DNA of 34,264 nt from Candidatus Thioglobus autotrophicus (lineage in GTDB: Bacteria; Pseudomonadota; Gammaproteobacteria; PS1; Pseudothioglobaceae): the NCBI GenBank assembly GCA_022448455.1, contig JAKUUR010000018.1:1-34264 (forward strand). The letters run 5' to 3'. Position numbers and translations under genes: made by a program. The notes under the pieces are model-generated. The model was given only the letters and a program-made list of their open reading frames with translations, was not told the DNA's origin and ran no database searches. Of this stretch, positions 20,346-28,171 are shown piece after piece; positions within the stretch are counted from its first letter, which is position 1; the number at the start of each line of letters is the position of its first letter.

Positions 20346-21644
20346 GTGCAAGAGGAAAAATCGGTTCTGAGAGAACGTGCAGGCATCTTTGCCATTTATC
20401 TTGTTGTATTGTTCATTAATGCTTTCGTTGATTTAGGCCACAAAATCATCATTCAGAATACAATTTTTATGATCTATGGTGAGCAAACACAGCTTATTTT
20501 AACTGCCATAGTGAATGCTATGATTCTTGTTCCTTTTATCCTCCTATTTACTCTTTCTGGCCATCTTTCTGACAAGTTTGCCAAGCCTCATATAATGCGC
20601 TGGAGTGCTTTTGCAGCTGTTTTAATTACATTGGCGATTACCTATTGTTATTATCAAGGAGCCTATAAATCTGCATTCGGTTTTACACTGCTTCTTGCAA
20701 CTCAGAGTGCTATCTATTCCCCAGCTAAGTATGGCTATATTAGAGAGTGCTTAAAGAAGGCTGGATTGAGTATAGGTAACGCTTACGTTTCTGCAGTCAC
20801 CCTGACATCAATTTTATTGGGTACGGTCTTTTTCTCTTATCTGTTTGAACTTTATCTAGGACTTAAGCAATACTCAACACCCGAGGAAATATTGATTCAT
20901 ATCGCTCCAGTTGGTTGGGTCTTGGTCGGTCTGTCAATGGTTGAATTGTTGGCAACCTTTGGGGTCCGTTTTTACGCTACTAAATTTAGTGAAGTGAAGT
21001 TGTCAATTCAAAAACTGATTACGCTTCATTACTTAATGAGCAATATTCGAGCCATAAAAGGAAACCAAATCATTTGGTTTTCGATATGGGGGACGGCTAT
21101 TTTTTGGGGAATGTCTCAAAACCTTGTTGCAGTTATTCCTGCGCTTGCTAAAGCTAATTTGGGAGTCACAAGTCCACTTATGGTGAACGCGATGTTGGCG
21201 CTCTCAGTTATAGGAATCATGGTAGGGGCTTATCTTTCTGCAAGAAAAAGCATCAACTCGGTGAAAGTTAATAACATATATACCGGTTCGACTACGATTA
21301 CAGTTTGCGCGATTTTGGTGCCTATTGTGTCCGCCTTAGGCTTTATACCAAACTCTACGGCTTTAATAATAGTATCAACCTTAATTCTGCTGTTTGGTAT
21401 TGGTGCAGGTATGATGCTGGTTCCGCTCAACGCTCTGATTCAAGCTCACTCAGCTAAGGATGGCTTGGGAAATGTATTGGCAGGCAAGAACTGGATACAG
21501 AACATGGCTATGATTGGTCTTTTATTGCTTACAGTGTTACTCGCCAAATCTAACGTGAGTAGTGTATATATACTTTACTTGAATGCCTTGATAGCGGTAG
21601 TTGGATTTACTGTTGTACTTAAAAGACTAAAAGCGATTCTATAG
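20346..21644 (+). CDS. MFS transporter of the LplT / Aas type
   Basis: An integral membrane protein with about 11-12 hydrophobic segments. The first part (NAFVDLGHKIIIQN, then a loop SGHLSDKFAKPHIMRW and the QSAIYSPAKYGYI motif) is characteristic of the lysophospholipid flippase family LplT and of the MFS part of Aas proteins. I place the start at GTG 20346, because AGGAGAG (20336-20342) makes an ideal Shine-Dalgarno for it and would otherwise lie inside a frame begun at TTG 20331. The acyltransferase gene starts two bases after its stop, so lysophospholipid import and re-acylation are probably coupled. Confidence 0.85.
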   Translation: MQEEKSVLRERAGIFAIYLVVLFINAFVDLGHKIIIQNTIFMIYGEQTQLILTAIVNAMILVPFILLFTLSGHLSDKFAKPHIMRWSAFAAVLITLAITYCYYQGAYKSAFGFTLLLATQSAIYSPAKYGYIRECLKKAGLSIGNAYVSAVTLTSILLGTVFFSYLFELYLGLKQYSTPEEILIHIAPVGWVLVGLSMVELLATFGVRFYATKFSEVKLSIQKLITLHYLMSNIRAIKGNQIIWFSIWGTAIFWGMSQNLVAVIPALAKANLGVTSPLMVNAMLALSVIGIMVGAYLSARKSINSVKVNNIYTGSTTITVCAILVPIVSALGFIPNSTALIIVSTLILLFGIGAGMMLVPLNALIQAHSAKDGLGNVLAGKNWIQNMAMIGLLLLTVLLAKSNVSSVYILYLNALIAVVGFTVVLKRLKAIL

Positions 21645-21646
21645 TA

Positions 21647-22228
21647 GTGCGACAAATCGCCGGTTATCTTTTGTTTGTATGGCGTTATCGATTAAAGGTA
21701 AAAGGCATCGAGAACCTTCCAAAAGCTGCCCCGGTGTTGCTTTTAGGGAATCATATTAGTTGGATAGATTTCGCTCTAATACAGTGGGCAACCCCAAGAA
21801 CAATTCGATTTGTAGTGCACGAAGATTACTACAACATGCTAATTATTAAGTGGGTTCTGATAGCTGTAGGTGCTGTTCCGATCAGACCATCGAATAGTCG
21901 CAATGCAATGCACAATATTGTGAGTTTATTAAATAAAAATTGTGTGATTGGTTTGTTTCCTGAAGGAGAAATTTCTACCAACGGTGAGTTGTCTGATTTG
22001 AAGAGGGGTTTTGAAAAGATATTGTCTGAATCTAAGGATGACGTCATTGTGGTTCCTTTTGCAATTAACGATATGTGGGGCACTTTTTTCTCAAAAGCAC
22101 CAAAAGCGATCAAAAAGAAACAAAAGTTTTGCTTTAGAAGGGATATTCATATTAATATTGGATCACCCTTAAATGCTAACGCAACCAGATCCGAAGTTAA
22201 GAAGTCTATTAGCAATTTACTCATTTAA
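21647..22228 (+). CDS. PlsC-like 1-acylglycerol-phosphate acyltransferase
   Basis: A 193-residue acyltransferase with the catalytic H-x4-D motif (NHISWID, His36 and Asp41) and the FPEGEIS block (about 104-110) that binds the phosphate of the acceptor. The start is GTG, placed two bases after the preceding transporter gene. In Aas-type proteins MFS, acyltransferase and AMP-ligase domains are fused; here the first two are separate neighbouring genes and no ligase is seen. A likely role is re-acylation of lysophospholipids brought in by the neighbour. Its last codons reappear in degenerate form after the next gene. Confidence 0.85.
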   Translation: MRQIAGYLLFVWRYRLKVKGIENLPKAAPVLLLGNHISWIDFALIQWATPRTIRFVVHEDYYNMLIIKWVLIAVGAVPIRPSNSRNAMHNIVSLLNKNCVIGLFPEGEISTNGELSDLKRGFEKILSESKDDVIVVPFAINDMWGTFFSKAPKAIKKKQKFCFRRDIHINIGSPLNANATRSEVKKSISNLLI

Positions 22229-22264
22229 TGTTAATATCAGTTCTATTTTCAAAACAATAATTAA
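22205..22264 (+). repeat. Degenerate direct repeat, copy A
   Basis: 60 bases covering the last codons of the acyltransferase gene and the gap after it. They match 22904-22963 without gaps at 45 of 60 positions (counted by eye), mostly transition differences. The likeness extends upstream to about 22183 with a short gap. Confidence 0.75.
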
Positions 22265-22279
22265 TTAAAAGGTGATGTT

Positions 22280-22888
22280 ATGAAAAAGATAATAGTAGTT
22301 GGTGCGACAGGTAAACTCGGCAAAGAAGTTGTTGAAGGTTTGGAAAAAGATTATGAGGTCGTCCGTGCCGGACGTTCAGGCCCTGATCTTAAGCTAGATG
22401 CTTTTGATTTTTCTAGTGTCAGCAAAGTGTTTGCTAGCGTTGGCTCTTTTGATGGATTAGTGTCTTGTATTGGTGGAACGCCTTTTAAGCCGTTTGAAGA
22501 ACTTACCATGGAAGATTTTGCGACTGGGCTATCGACCAAATGTTTGAGTCAATTAAATTTAGCGAAAGCAGCCATTCCATTTTTGAGTGAGAACGGGTCA
22601 ATCACATTAACAAGTGGCATTATAGGTGATGAGCCTCTTCTTGCGGGAGCATGCGCTGCTGCTGCAAACGGCGCTCTGAATATGTGCGTATCAACTTTAG
22701 CCGCAGAGTATGCAGGTAAACTTCGAATCAACATTGTGTCACCATCGATTATTGAAAATTCCGTAGATTATTATGGAATGCTTTTCGATGGCTTTGAGCC
22801 AACATCAAAAGAAAGCATCATTCATGCATATCGCCGCACCATATCAGCGCCAATAACTGGTCGTGTGTTGCGCTTAACAAGATCGTAA
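22280..22888 (+). CDS. Short SDR-fold protein without catalytic Tyr/Lys
   Basis: A 202-residue Rossmann protein of the SDR superfamily. The N-terminal nucleotide-binding motif is GATGKLG (8-14) and Ser112 in ITLTSG matches the catalytic Ser. Where other SDRs have Y-x3-K, this protein has A126 and N130 (AGACAAAANGAL), so ordinary alcohol/ketone redox catalysis is unlikely. Small SDR-like proteins with this change are known in proteobacteria, without an agreed role. AAGGTGATG lies before the ATG. It sits between two copies of a 60-base repeat, so it may have been inserted or left over from a duplication. Confidence 0.8.
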   Translation: MKKIIVVGATGKLGKEVVEGLEKDYEVVRAGRSGPDLKLDAFDFSSVSKVFASVGSFDGLVSCIGGTPFKPFEELTMEDFATGLSTKCLSQLNLAKAAIPFLSENGSITLTSGIIGDEPLLAGACAAAANGALNMCVSTLAAEYAGKLRINIVSPSIIENSVDYYGMLFDGFEPTSKESIIHAYRRTISAPITGRVLRLTRS

Positions 22889-22903
22889 AAGAGAGTTAAA
22901 TCA

Positions 22904-22963
22904 TCTATTGGCAATTCAGTTTTTTAATGTTAGTATTGACTCTATTTTTAAGGCACTAATTAT
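22904..22963 (+). repeat. Degenerate direct repeat, copy B (acyltransferase 3'-end remnant)
   Basis: Second copy of 22205-22264. Read in the matching frame it gives S-I-G-N-S-V-F-stop against S-I-S-N-L-L-I-stop of the acyltransferase, and the preceding T-R-S matches too, so it looks like a decayed copy of that gene's end plus its downstream gap. It also contains TTGACT (22936-22941), a possible -35 element for the next gene. Confidence 0.7.
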
Positions 22964-22999
22964 TGAATAAGAGTTAGCGTGTTTCTTTTTGGAGAGCGT

Positions 23000-24547
23000 A
23001 TGACTGATCAAAAGAGAAAGAGAAAGAGAAGGGATGGCGGACGGTCTGCGAAGATTGCGTATAGAAAAAAATCTGCGCAAATAGAAGCGCCAAGGTTTTT
23101 GTCACGCAAAATTCCATGTTATGAGTTACTGGGTGAAGAGGAATTGGTGAGCATTGAAGAGCATGCGGACTGGATTCTTAAAGAGGTCGGTATCGAGTTT
23201 TGGGGAGATGATGAGGCCCTAAAACTGTTCAAGGATGCAGGTGTCACAGTTAAAGGCAACAGACTGCAATTTGATAGAGGGCAAGCCCTTGAGCTTTGCA
23301 AGACAGCTCCTAAAGAGTTCGAAATGCATGCTCGAAATCCAAAAAGGTCAACGATATTTGGTGGCAATAGATTGGTTTTTGGGCCAGCATACGGATCCCC
23401 TTTTGTTTACGATCGAAAGAGAGGTAGGAGGCAGGGAACCATGGAAGATTTCCGGAACTTGGTCAAACTTGCTCACATGATCCCTTGGTTACACCATACA
23501 AGTGGCACAGTTTGTGAACCGGTTGACATACCTGTTAACAAGCGCCATTTAGATATGGTGTATGCTCATTTAAAGTATTCTGATAAGCCTTTTATGGGTG
23601 CTGTTACTGCACCCGAGCGTGCCGAAGATTCGATTACAATGGCGCGCATTGTTTTTGGCGACGAGTTTCTAGAGTCAAACTGTGTTATTCAGGGCAATAT
23701 AAACGTTAACTCGCCTCTGGTTTATGACAGCACTATGTCTGGGGCCTTGAAAGCCTATGCGAGAGCTAATCAAGGTGTTGTTATAACGCCCTTTATTCTT
23801 GGTGGTGCAATGTCACCAGTTACCATGCCAGCAGCAGTCGCTCAAGCCCATGCTGAAACTATGGTAGGCGTTGCCTTAACACAATTGGTACGACCGGGAT
23901 CGAGTGCTGTGTATGGCAATTTTTTAACAACCATGGATCTTAAGTCTGGAGCGCCAACATTTGGAACACCTGAATCTACTCTGGCAACCCTAGCGGTTGG
24001 ACAAATAGCACGAAGATTGGGGTTGCCTTTTCGGGCTGGTGGTCATTACACAGCTTCCAAAGTGACTGATGCTCAAGCCATGCAGGAGTCGGCGGATTCA
24101 ATGTTTCCAGCATTTTTGGCGGGCGCTAATTTTATCCACCAAGCGGCTGGTTGGTTGGAGGGCGGTTTAGTTGTAGGTTATGAGAAATTTATACTTGATT
24201 CGGACCGTCTTGGAATGTTGCATCGAATGGGTGATGGAATGGTCATTAATGAGAATTCTCTAGGTTTTAGTGCCTATATGGAAAACTCCCCAGGTGAGAA
24301 CTTTTTAGGTACAGAGCATACTGGAGAAAACTTTGAGACAGCAAACTTTCGCTCTGAAATAGCTGACAATAATTCTTTTGAGCAGTGGGAAGAGGATGGC
24401 TCTAAGGATGCCGAAGAGAGAGCTTACGAGCGCTGGAATACTATGCTCGATGAATATATAGAACCACCGATGGATTCCGCAATAGATGAAGAATTGAAAG
24501 ACTTTATAAGGTTAAAGAAAGACAGTATGGATGACGAGTGGTATTAA
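23000..24547 (+). CDS. MttB-family methyltransferase without pyrrolysine
   Basis: The MttB superfamily transfers methyl groups from quaternary or tertiary amines to a corrinoid protein. True trimethylamine MttB contains pyrrolysine read from an in-frame UAG; this frame of 515 codons is uninterrupted, so it belongs to the non-Pyl branch, which includes glycine betaine, proline betaine and carnitine methyltransferases. Visible family blocks are FGGNRLVFGPAYGSP, GTVCEPVD, and DLKSGAPTFGTPE. I start it at ATG 23000, since GGAGAG (22991-22996) is its Shine-Dalgarno; GTG at 22979 lies upstream of this. The N-terminus is very basic (KRKRKRR). Its stop overlaps by four bases the stop of the convergent carnitine gene. 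No corrinoid protein or activator gene is in the window. Confidence 0.85.
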   Translation: MTDQKRKRKRRDGGRSAKIAYRKKSAQIEAPRFLSRKIPCYELLGEEELVSIEEHADWILKEVGIEFWGDDEALKLFKDAGVTVKGNRLQFDRGQALELCKTAPKEFEMHARNPKRSTIFGGNRLVFGPAYGSPFVYDRKRGRRQGTMEDFRNLVKLAHMIPWLHHTSGTVCEPVDIPVNKRHLDMVYAHLKYSDKPFMGAVTAPERAEDSITMARIVFGDEFLESNCVIQGNINVNSPLVYDSTMSGALKAYARANQGVVITPFILGGAMSPVTMPAAVAQAHAETMVGVALTQLVRPGSSAVYGNFLTTMDLKSGAPTFGTPESTLATLAVGQIARRLGLPFRAGGHYTASKVTDAQAMQESADSMFPAFLAGANFIHQAAGWLEGGLVVGYEKFILDSDRLGMLHRMGDGMVINENSLGFSAYMENSPGENFLGTEHTGENFETANFRSEIADNNSFEQWEEDGSKDAEERAYERWNTMLDEYIEPPMDSAIDEELKDFIRLKKDSMDDEWY

Positions 24548-26022
24548 ACCTTATCACCTACTGCACGAGCTAAACCTTCTGGCTTAGCAAGTTTTTTATG
24601 AGCTTCGTAAACACGCTCAACTCTATTGATAACTAGTTCACTAGGCATGCTAGCACCACGGGTTTTTAGATTGACATGGATCAGCATATGTTCAGCTGTT
24701 GCTAGCAATCTGTCGTCCTCATGGTAGAGGTAATGGAACAGGTGAAGTTTTTTACCGGCACCTTGGATGACTTGGGTTGTTGCGTATACTCCTTCACCGA
24801 TTAGAACTTCATCTAAATGGCGAATATGCGTTTCCACAGTAAAGTAGGAGCCTATACTAGATATGTATTCCTCATCAACACCAACAATAGCCATCATTTC
24901 AGTGGTAGCATCTGAAAAACATTCCAGATAACGTGACTCTGTCATGTGGCCGTTATAGTCGGCCCATTCTTTACGTACTTTGGTTTTAAGCGTCAAGAGT
25001 GGAGCTGTCAGGTCAAGTTTTACAAAGTCTGTGCGTTTCTTTGTTCTATTTAAACGATCTTCAAACTCTTTCAGGGTATTGCCAGCGCCCCATCGATTCT
25101 TCTTCAATACCTTTAAAAAATCTACCAAGTTGTCGTCACGTTTTTTTTCTAATTCGTCAATACTAAATTGTCCAGATTGCTTATCAGATTGGCTTGAAAC
25201 TTTATCCACTAATTCCTCTGTAAATTCAGGGACATCCATTAGATGAGTCCATGGCCACTCAAGACATGGTCCAAATTGTGCAATAAAATGGCGCATTCCT
25301 GCCTCTCCACCTGCCAGTCTATAGGTTTCGAATAGACCCATTTGTGCCCAACGCAAGCCAAATCCAAAACGTATAGCGTCATCAATTTCTTCTGTAGTTG
25401 CGATATCGTCATTGACCAGCCAAAGCGCCTCTCGCCAGACTGATTCGAGGAGTCTGTCGGCAATAAATGCGGGGATTTCCTTTTTAATATGTAACGGGAA
25501 CATGCCGACATTAGTAAAAATACTACTGGCCCTTTCAATCAATTCTTTGGATGTTTTAGAGCCACCTACAATTTCCACCAAAGGAAGAAGATAGACCGGG
25601 TTGAATGGATGGGCTACGATGAGGCGTTCGGGTTGCTTCATTTTCGCTTGTAAGTCTGATGGTAGGATGCCTGACGTTGAGGAAGCAATAATTACATTAT
25701 TATTGGTACTCAATTCAATCTCATCATAAACCGATTGTTTTGCTGACAGTCTTTCCGGTACAGCTTCGATAATGATATCGGCAGATTTAGAAGCATCTGA
25801 AACCGAGTTTTCAAATGTAAGAGTGCCTCTCTTTGGTAAATCACATGCAAGTAGCTGAGCGTAAGCTCTTTCAGCATTTTGAATGACTTTGTTAACATTT
25901 TTTGGAGCATCTTTTGAGGGATCATAGACAGCAACATCTATACCATTTAAAAGAAATCGCGCTATCCAGCCACTACCAATAACGCCTGCACCAATAACGC
26001 CAGCGGAATTAATCCTCGTCAT
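24544..26022 (-). CDS. lcdH: L-carnitine dehydrogenase fused to betainyl-CoA thioesterase
   Basis: Residues 1-320 are a 3-hydroxyacyl-CoA dehydrogenase-type protein with the NAD site GAGVIG (11-16), HPFNPVYLLPLVE (138-150, catalytic His) and the C-terminal helical domain, as in carnitine 3-dehydrogenase, which makes 3-dehydrocarnitine. Residues about 340-470 are a hotdog thioesterase with DYNGHM (355-360). Thioesterases of this kind in carnitine clusters split betainyl-CoA to glycine betaine. Fused forms of these two activities are known. The BKACE gene lies 1 base upstream in the same operon and supplies the middle step, so the order of reactions is complete in two genes. Confidence 0.88.
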   Translation of the reverse strand: MTRINSAGVIGAGVIGSGWIARFLLNGIDVAVYDPSKDAPKNVNKVIQNAERAYAQLLACDLPKRGTLTFENSVSDASKSADIIIEAVPERLSAKQSVYDEIELSTNNNVIIASSTSGILPSDLQAKMKQPERLIVAHPFNPVYLLPLVEIVGGSKTSKELIERASSIFTNVGMFPLHIKKEIPAFIADRLLESVWREALWLVNDDIATTEEIDDAIRFGFGLRWAQMGLFETYRLAGGEAGMRHFIAQFGPCLEWPWTHLMDVPEFTEELVDKVSSQSDKQSGQFSIDELEKKRDDNLVDFLKVLKKNRWGAGNTLKEFEDRLNRTKKRTDFVKLDLTAPLLTLKTKVRKEWADYNGHMTESRYLECFSDATTEMMAIVGVDEEYISSIGSYFTVETHIRHLDEVLIGEGVYATTQVIQGAGKKLHLFHYLYHEDDRLLATAEHMLIHVNLKTRGASMPSELVINRVERVYEAHKKLAKPEGLARAVGDKV

Positions 26023-26023
26023 T

Positions 26024-26935
26024 CTATCCCCAGCGTTTCACTAGCTTCATTTTATCGCGTACATCTTGCGGTTCCATAATACTGCAACCCATACCTAGTG
26101 CAGTTTGTACAGCTTTTTCAACGAGCTCTTCGTTGGTTGCAAGGACGCCACGTTTGAGGTAGATGTTATCCTCAAGTCCGACACGAATGTTGCCACCAGC
26201 TAAAACTGCCAAGGCGACATAGGGCAATTCGTTCCTGCTAATCGAGAAGGCAGAAAAGGTCCAATCTTTTGGAACATTTGATGTCATTGCGAGAAATGTG
26301 TGTAGGTCATCAGGTGCGCCCCAAGGTATACCCATACAGAGCTGAATCATCACCGGATCATCAATTAGGCCTTGTTCTTTGAGCCATATTGCAAACTGTA
26401 AATGACCAGTATCAAAAACTTCAATTTCAGGTTTCACTCCCAGCGCTTGAACTTGTTTCGTCATCTCTTGCAATACTGAAGTGGTGTTGGTCATAACGTA
26501 ATCACCTTGGCCAAAATTCATGGAGCCACAATCAATAGTACATATCTCAGGAAGTATATCTGTGACATGTTCAAGTCGCTCCGTTGCACCAACCATATCG
26601 GTTCCTTTGTCATTTAATGGCAGCGGTTCTTCAGCAGAACCAAAAACCATGTCACCACCCATCCCAGTGGTTAGATTCAAAACCACATCAACCTTTGACT
26701 CTCTAATGAAATTAACGACTTCAGCATATAGAGCAGGATCACGAGCAGGAGCGCCTGTTTTTGGGTCTCTAACATGGATGTGAACAACAGCGGCGCCTGC
26801 CTGGGCTGCTCCAATACATGAGTCGGCGATTTGTTGAGGTGTGATGGGAACCTTGTCGGACCTTCCAGTCGAGTCTCCAGAGCCTGTAACGGCGCAAGTA
26901 ATAAATACATCCCTTGATGGTTGAAGGTTGATCAT
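26024..26935 (-). CDS. Beta-keto acid cleavage enzyme (BKACE), probable dehydrocarnitine cleavage
   Basis: A 303-residue DUF849/BKACE TIM-barrel protein. The Zn2+-binding HIHVRD (His52, His54) and NLTTGMGG are typical. These enzymes condense a beta-keto acid with acetyl-CoA and release acetoacetate. With dehydrocarnitine the products are betainyl-CoA and acetoacetate (CdhC activity). The specificity is inferred from the carnitine dehydrogenase-thioesterase immediately downstream and the CdhR-like gene opposite. A good Shine-Dalgarno, GGAGAA, precedes the ATG on the minus strand. Confidence 0.85.
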   Translation of the reverse strand: MINLQPSRDVFITCAVTGSGDSTGRSDKVPITPQQIADSCIGAAQAGAAVVHIHVRDPKTGAPARDPALYAEVVNFIRESKVDVVLNLTTGMGGDMVFGSAEEPLPLNDKGTDMVGATERLEHVTDILPEICTIDCGSMNFGQGDYVMTNTTSVLQEMTKQVQALGVKPEIEVFDTGHLQFAIWLKEQGLIDDPVMIQLCMGIPWGAPDDLHTFLAMTSNVPKDWTFSAFSISRNELPYVALAVLAGGNIRVGLEDNIYLKRGVLATNEELVEKAVQTALGMGCSIMEPQDVRDKMKLVKRWG

Positions 26936-26991
26936 AATAATTTCTCCAATAATAGACTATTCATTTTAGACAAAATAAATTGAGATTTAAA

Positions 26992-27010
26992 TATGTTACT
27001 GTTCAACATA
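26992..27010. promoter_or_regulatory. Inverted repeat in the carnitine divergent promoter region
   Basis: TATGTT (26992-26997) and AACATA (27005-27010), seven bases apart, form a perfect inverted repeat in the 119-base gap between the BKACE gene and the regulator. It overlaps the expected -35 of the regulator promoter, so it may be the regulator's own site. Confidence 0.4.
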
Positions 27011-27015
27011 CTGTG

Positions 27016-27024
27016 TGCTATACT
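27016..27024 (+). promoter_or_regulatory. Extended -10 promoter of the GlxA-type regulator
   Basis: TGC followed by TATACT (27019-27024) is an extended -10 element, 30 bases before the regulator's ATG. The -35 is poor, as is usual when an extended -10 is used. Confidence 0.45.
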
Positions 27025-27054
27025 TTTTCCGTCATAAATTATACATAATACGAA

Positions 27055-28017
27055 ATGAGTATATTTACCAGTTCAGAATCAACATTGCAGGTAACGATCT
27101 TGGTGTTACCTGAATCCTCTATGCTGGTACTTGCTTCTATGATTGACCCAATGCGGGCTGCAAACCGTTTATCGGAGAGGCAATGTTTTACTTGGAAGAT
27201 TGTTACAATTGATGGTCTGCCGGTTGAATGTACATGTGGTCTTCAAATTACAGCAGACGGGAAACTTGAATCCATCAAAGATGGAAATCTACTTTTTATT
27301 GTTTCTGGCTTTAAACAATTTGAATATATTTCCAGTGATGAGATAGGGTTTATTAGAAGATTTTCATTAAAGTTTGATGCAATGGGAGGCGTTGATACCG
27401 GGGCTTGGATTTTAGGAAAAGCTGGATTACTAGACGGCAAATCTGCTACAACTCATTGGGAAGATTTAGAAGATTTTGCAGATTATTTTCGACAAACTAA
27501 GGTTCAACCGGACCGCTTTGTCATTGATAAAGATGTTATTACAATTGGTGGCGCATCGCCTACCTTTGATTTTATGCTTCATTTGATTAGATCAAGAATC
27601 GGTTACCCTGCAGCTTTGGAGGTTGCAAGTGTTTTTGTATACGATGAAACGCATTTCTCAACTGATGCACAGCCACTCGTATCATTGGGGTTATTGAATG
27701 ATTTTGAGCCACGTGTCACTAAAGCTATCCGCATCATGGAATCAAACCTTGATGAACCGATTTCTGTGACATCAGTTGCAAAGAGATTGAATATTTCAAG
27801 TCGTAGACTAGAAAATCTCTTTCAATTGCATTTACAAACCACTCCAGGAGTATATTATTTAAATCTAAGATTACTTCGTGCAAGAAAATATGTCACGGAT
27901 ACGCTTTTACCAATGCAAGAAATAGCTATAAGAACCGGCTTTAACAGTCTTTCATCATTCTCAAGGTCCTTCAAGAAAAGTTACCATAACTCACCCAGTG
28001 CGTATCGTCAGAAATAA
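27055..28017 (+). CDS. GlxA-family AraC-type regulator, CdhR-like
   Basis: 320 residues with an N-terminal DJ-1/PfpI-like domain (about 10-190) and a C-terminal AraC double helix-turn-helix (about 218-318, with ISVTSVAKRLNISSRRLENLF and the closing GFNSLSSFSRSFKK). Regulators of this class, such as CdhR and GbdR in Pseudomonas, control carnitine and glycine betaine catabolism. Divergence from the carnitine genes supports activation of that operon by carnitine or a product. No Shine-Dalgarno is visible before the ATG. Confidence 0.85.
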   Translation: MSIFTSSESTLQVTILVLPESSMLVLASMIDPMRAANRLSERQCFTWKIVTIDGLPVECTCGLQITADGKLESIKDGNLLFIVSGFKQFEYISSDEIGFIRRFSLKFDAMGGVDTGAWILGKAGLLDGKSATTHWEDLEDFADYFRQTKVQPDRFVIDKDVITIGGASPTFDFMLHLIRSRIGYPAALEVASVFVYDETHFSTDAQPLVSLGLLNDFEPRVTKAIRIMESNLDEPISVTSVAKRLNISSRRLENLFQLHLQTTPGVYYLNLRLLRARKYVTDTLLPMQEIAIRTGFNSLSSFSRSFKKSYHNSPSAYRQK

Positions 28018-28054
28018 TTGTATTGTAGCCCAATAATAACTCTAAATATTATTT

Positions 28055-28072
28055 TGCATACGCTTGCAAATA
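28055..28072. promoter_or_regulatory. LacI-type operator O1
   Basis: TGCATACGCTTGCAAATA is the exact reverse complement of 28105-28122. Its core TGCATACGCTTGCA is a near-palindrome around a central CG, the layout of LacI/CcpA-family operators. It lies upstream of the promoter of the operon that encodes a LacI-family protein. Confidence 0.8.
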
Positions 28073-28095
28073 CTTTATAAAATATAGAAGGGCTG

Positions 28096-28104
28096 TGCTA
28101 TAAT
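28096..28104 (+). promoter_or_regulatory. Extended -10 promoter of the 28172 operon
   Basis: TGC then a perfect TATAAT (28099-28104) forms an extended -10 element directly against operator O2, with O1 just beyond the -35 position (TATAAA, poor). A repressor on the two sites would cover or loop out the promoter. Confidence 0.7.
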
Positions 28105-28122
28105 TATTTGCAAGCGTATGCA
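28105..28122. promoter_or_regulatory. LacI-type operator O2
   Basis: TATTTGCAAGCGTATGCA begins at the base after the -10 element, covering the transcription start. It is identical to O1 in inverted orientation; the site centres are 50 bases apart, close to five helical turns. Confidence 0.8.
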
Positions 28123-28171
28123 TCATTATTGTTATATCTAAAACTTCAGGTGATTAACACAAGGATAAACT

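Noticed and set aside
23000-24547. True pyrrolysine-containing trimethylamine methyltransferase MttB
   Set aside because: The frame has no in-frame stop across its 515 codons, so no UAG-coded pyrrolysine is possible.
28032-28053. AT-only inverted repeat (AATAATA and TATTATT) after the regulator gene as a terminator
   Set aside because: The stem has no GC pairs and would be too weak.
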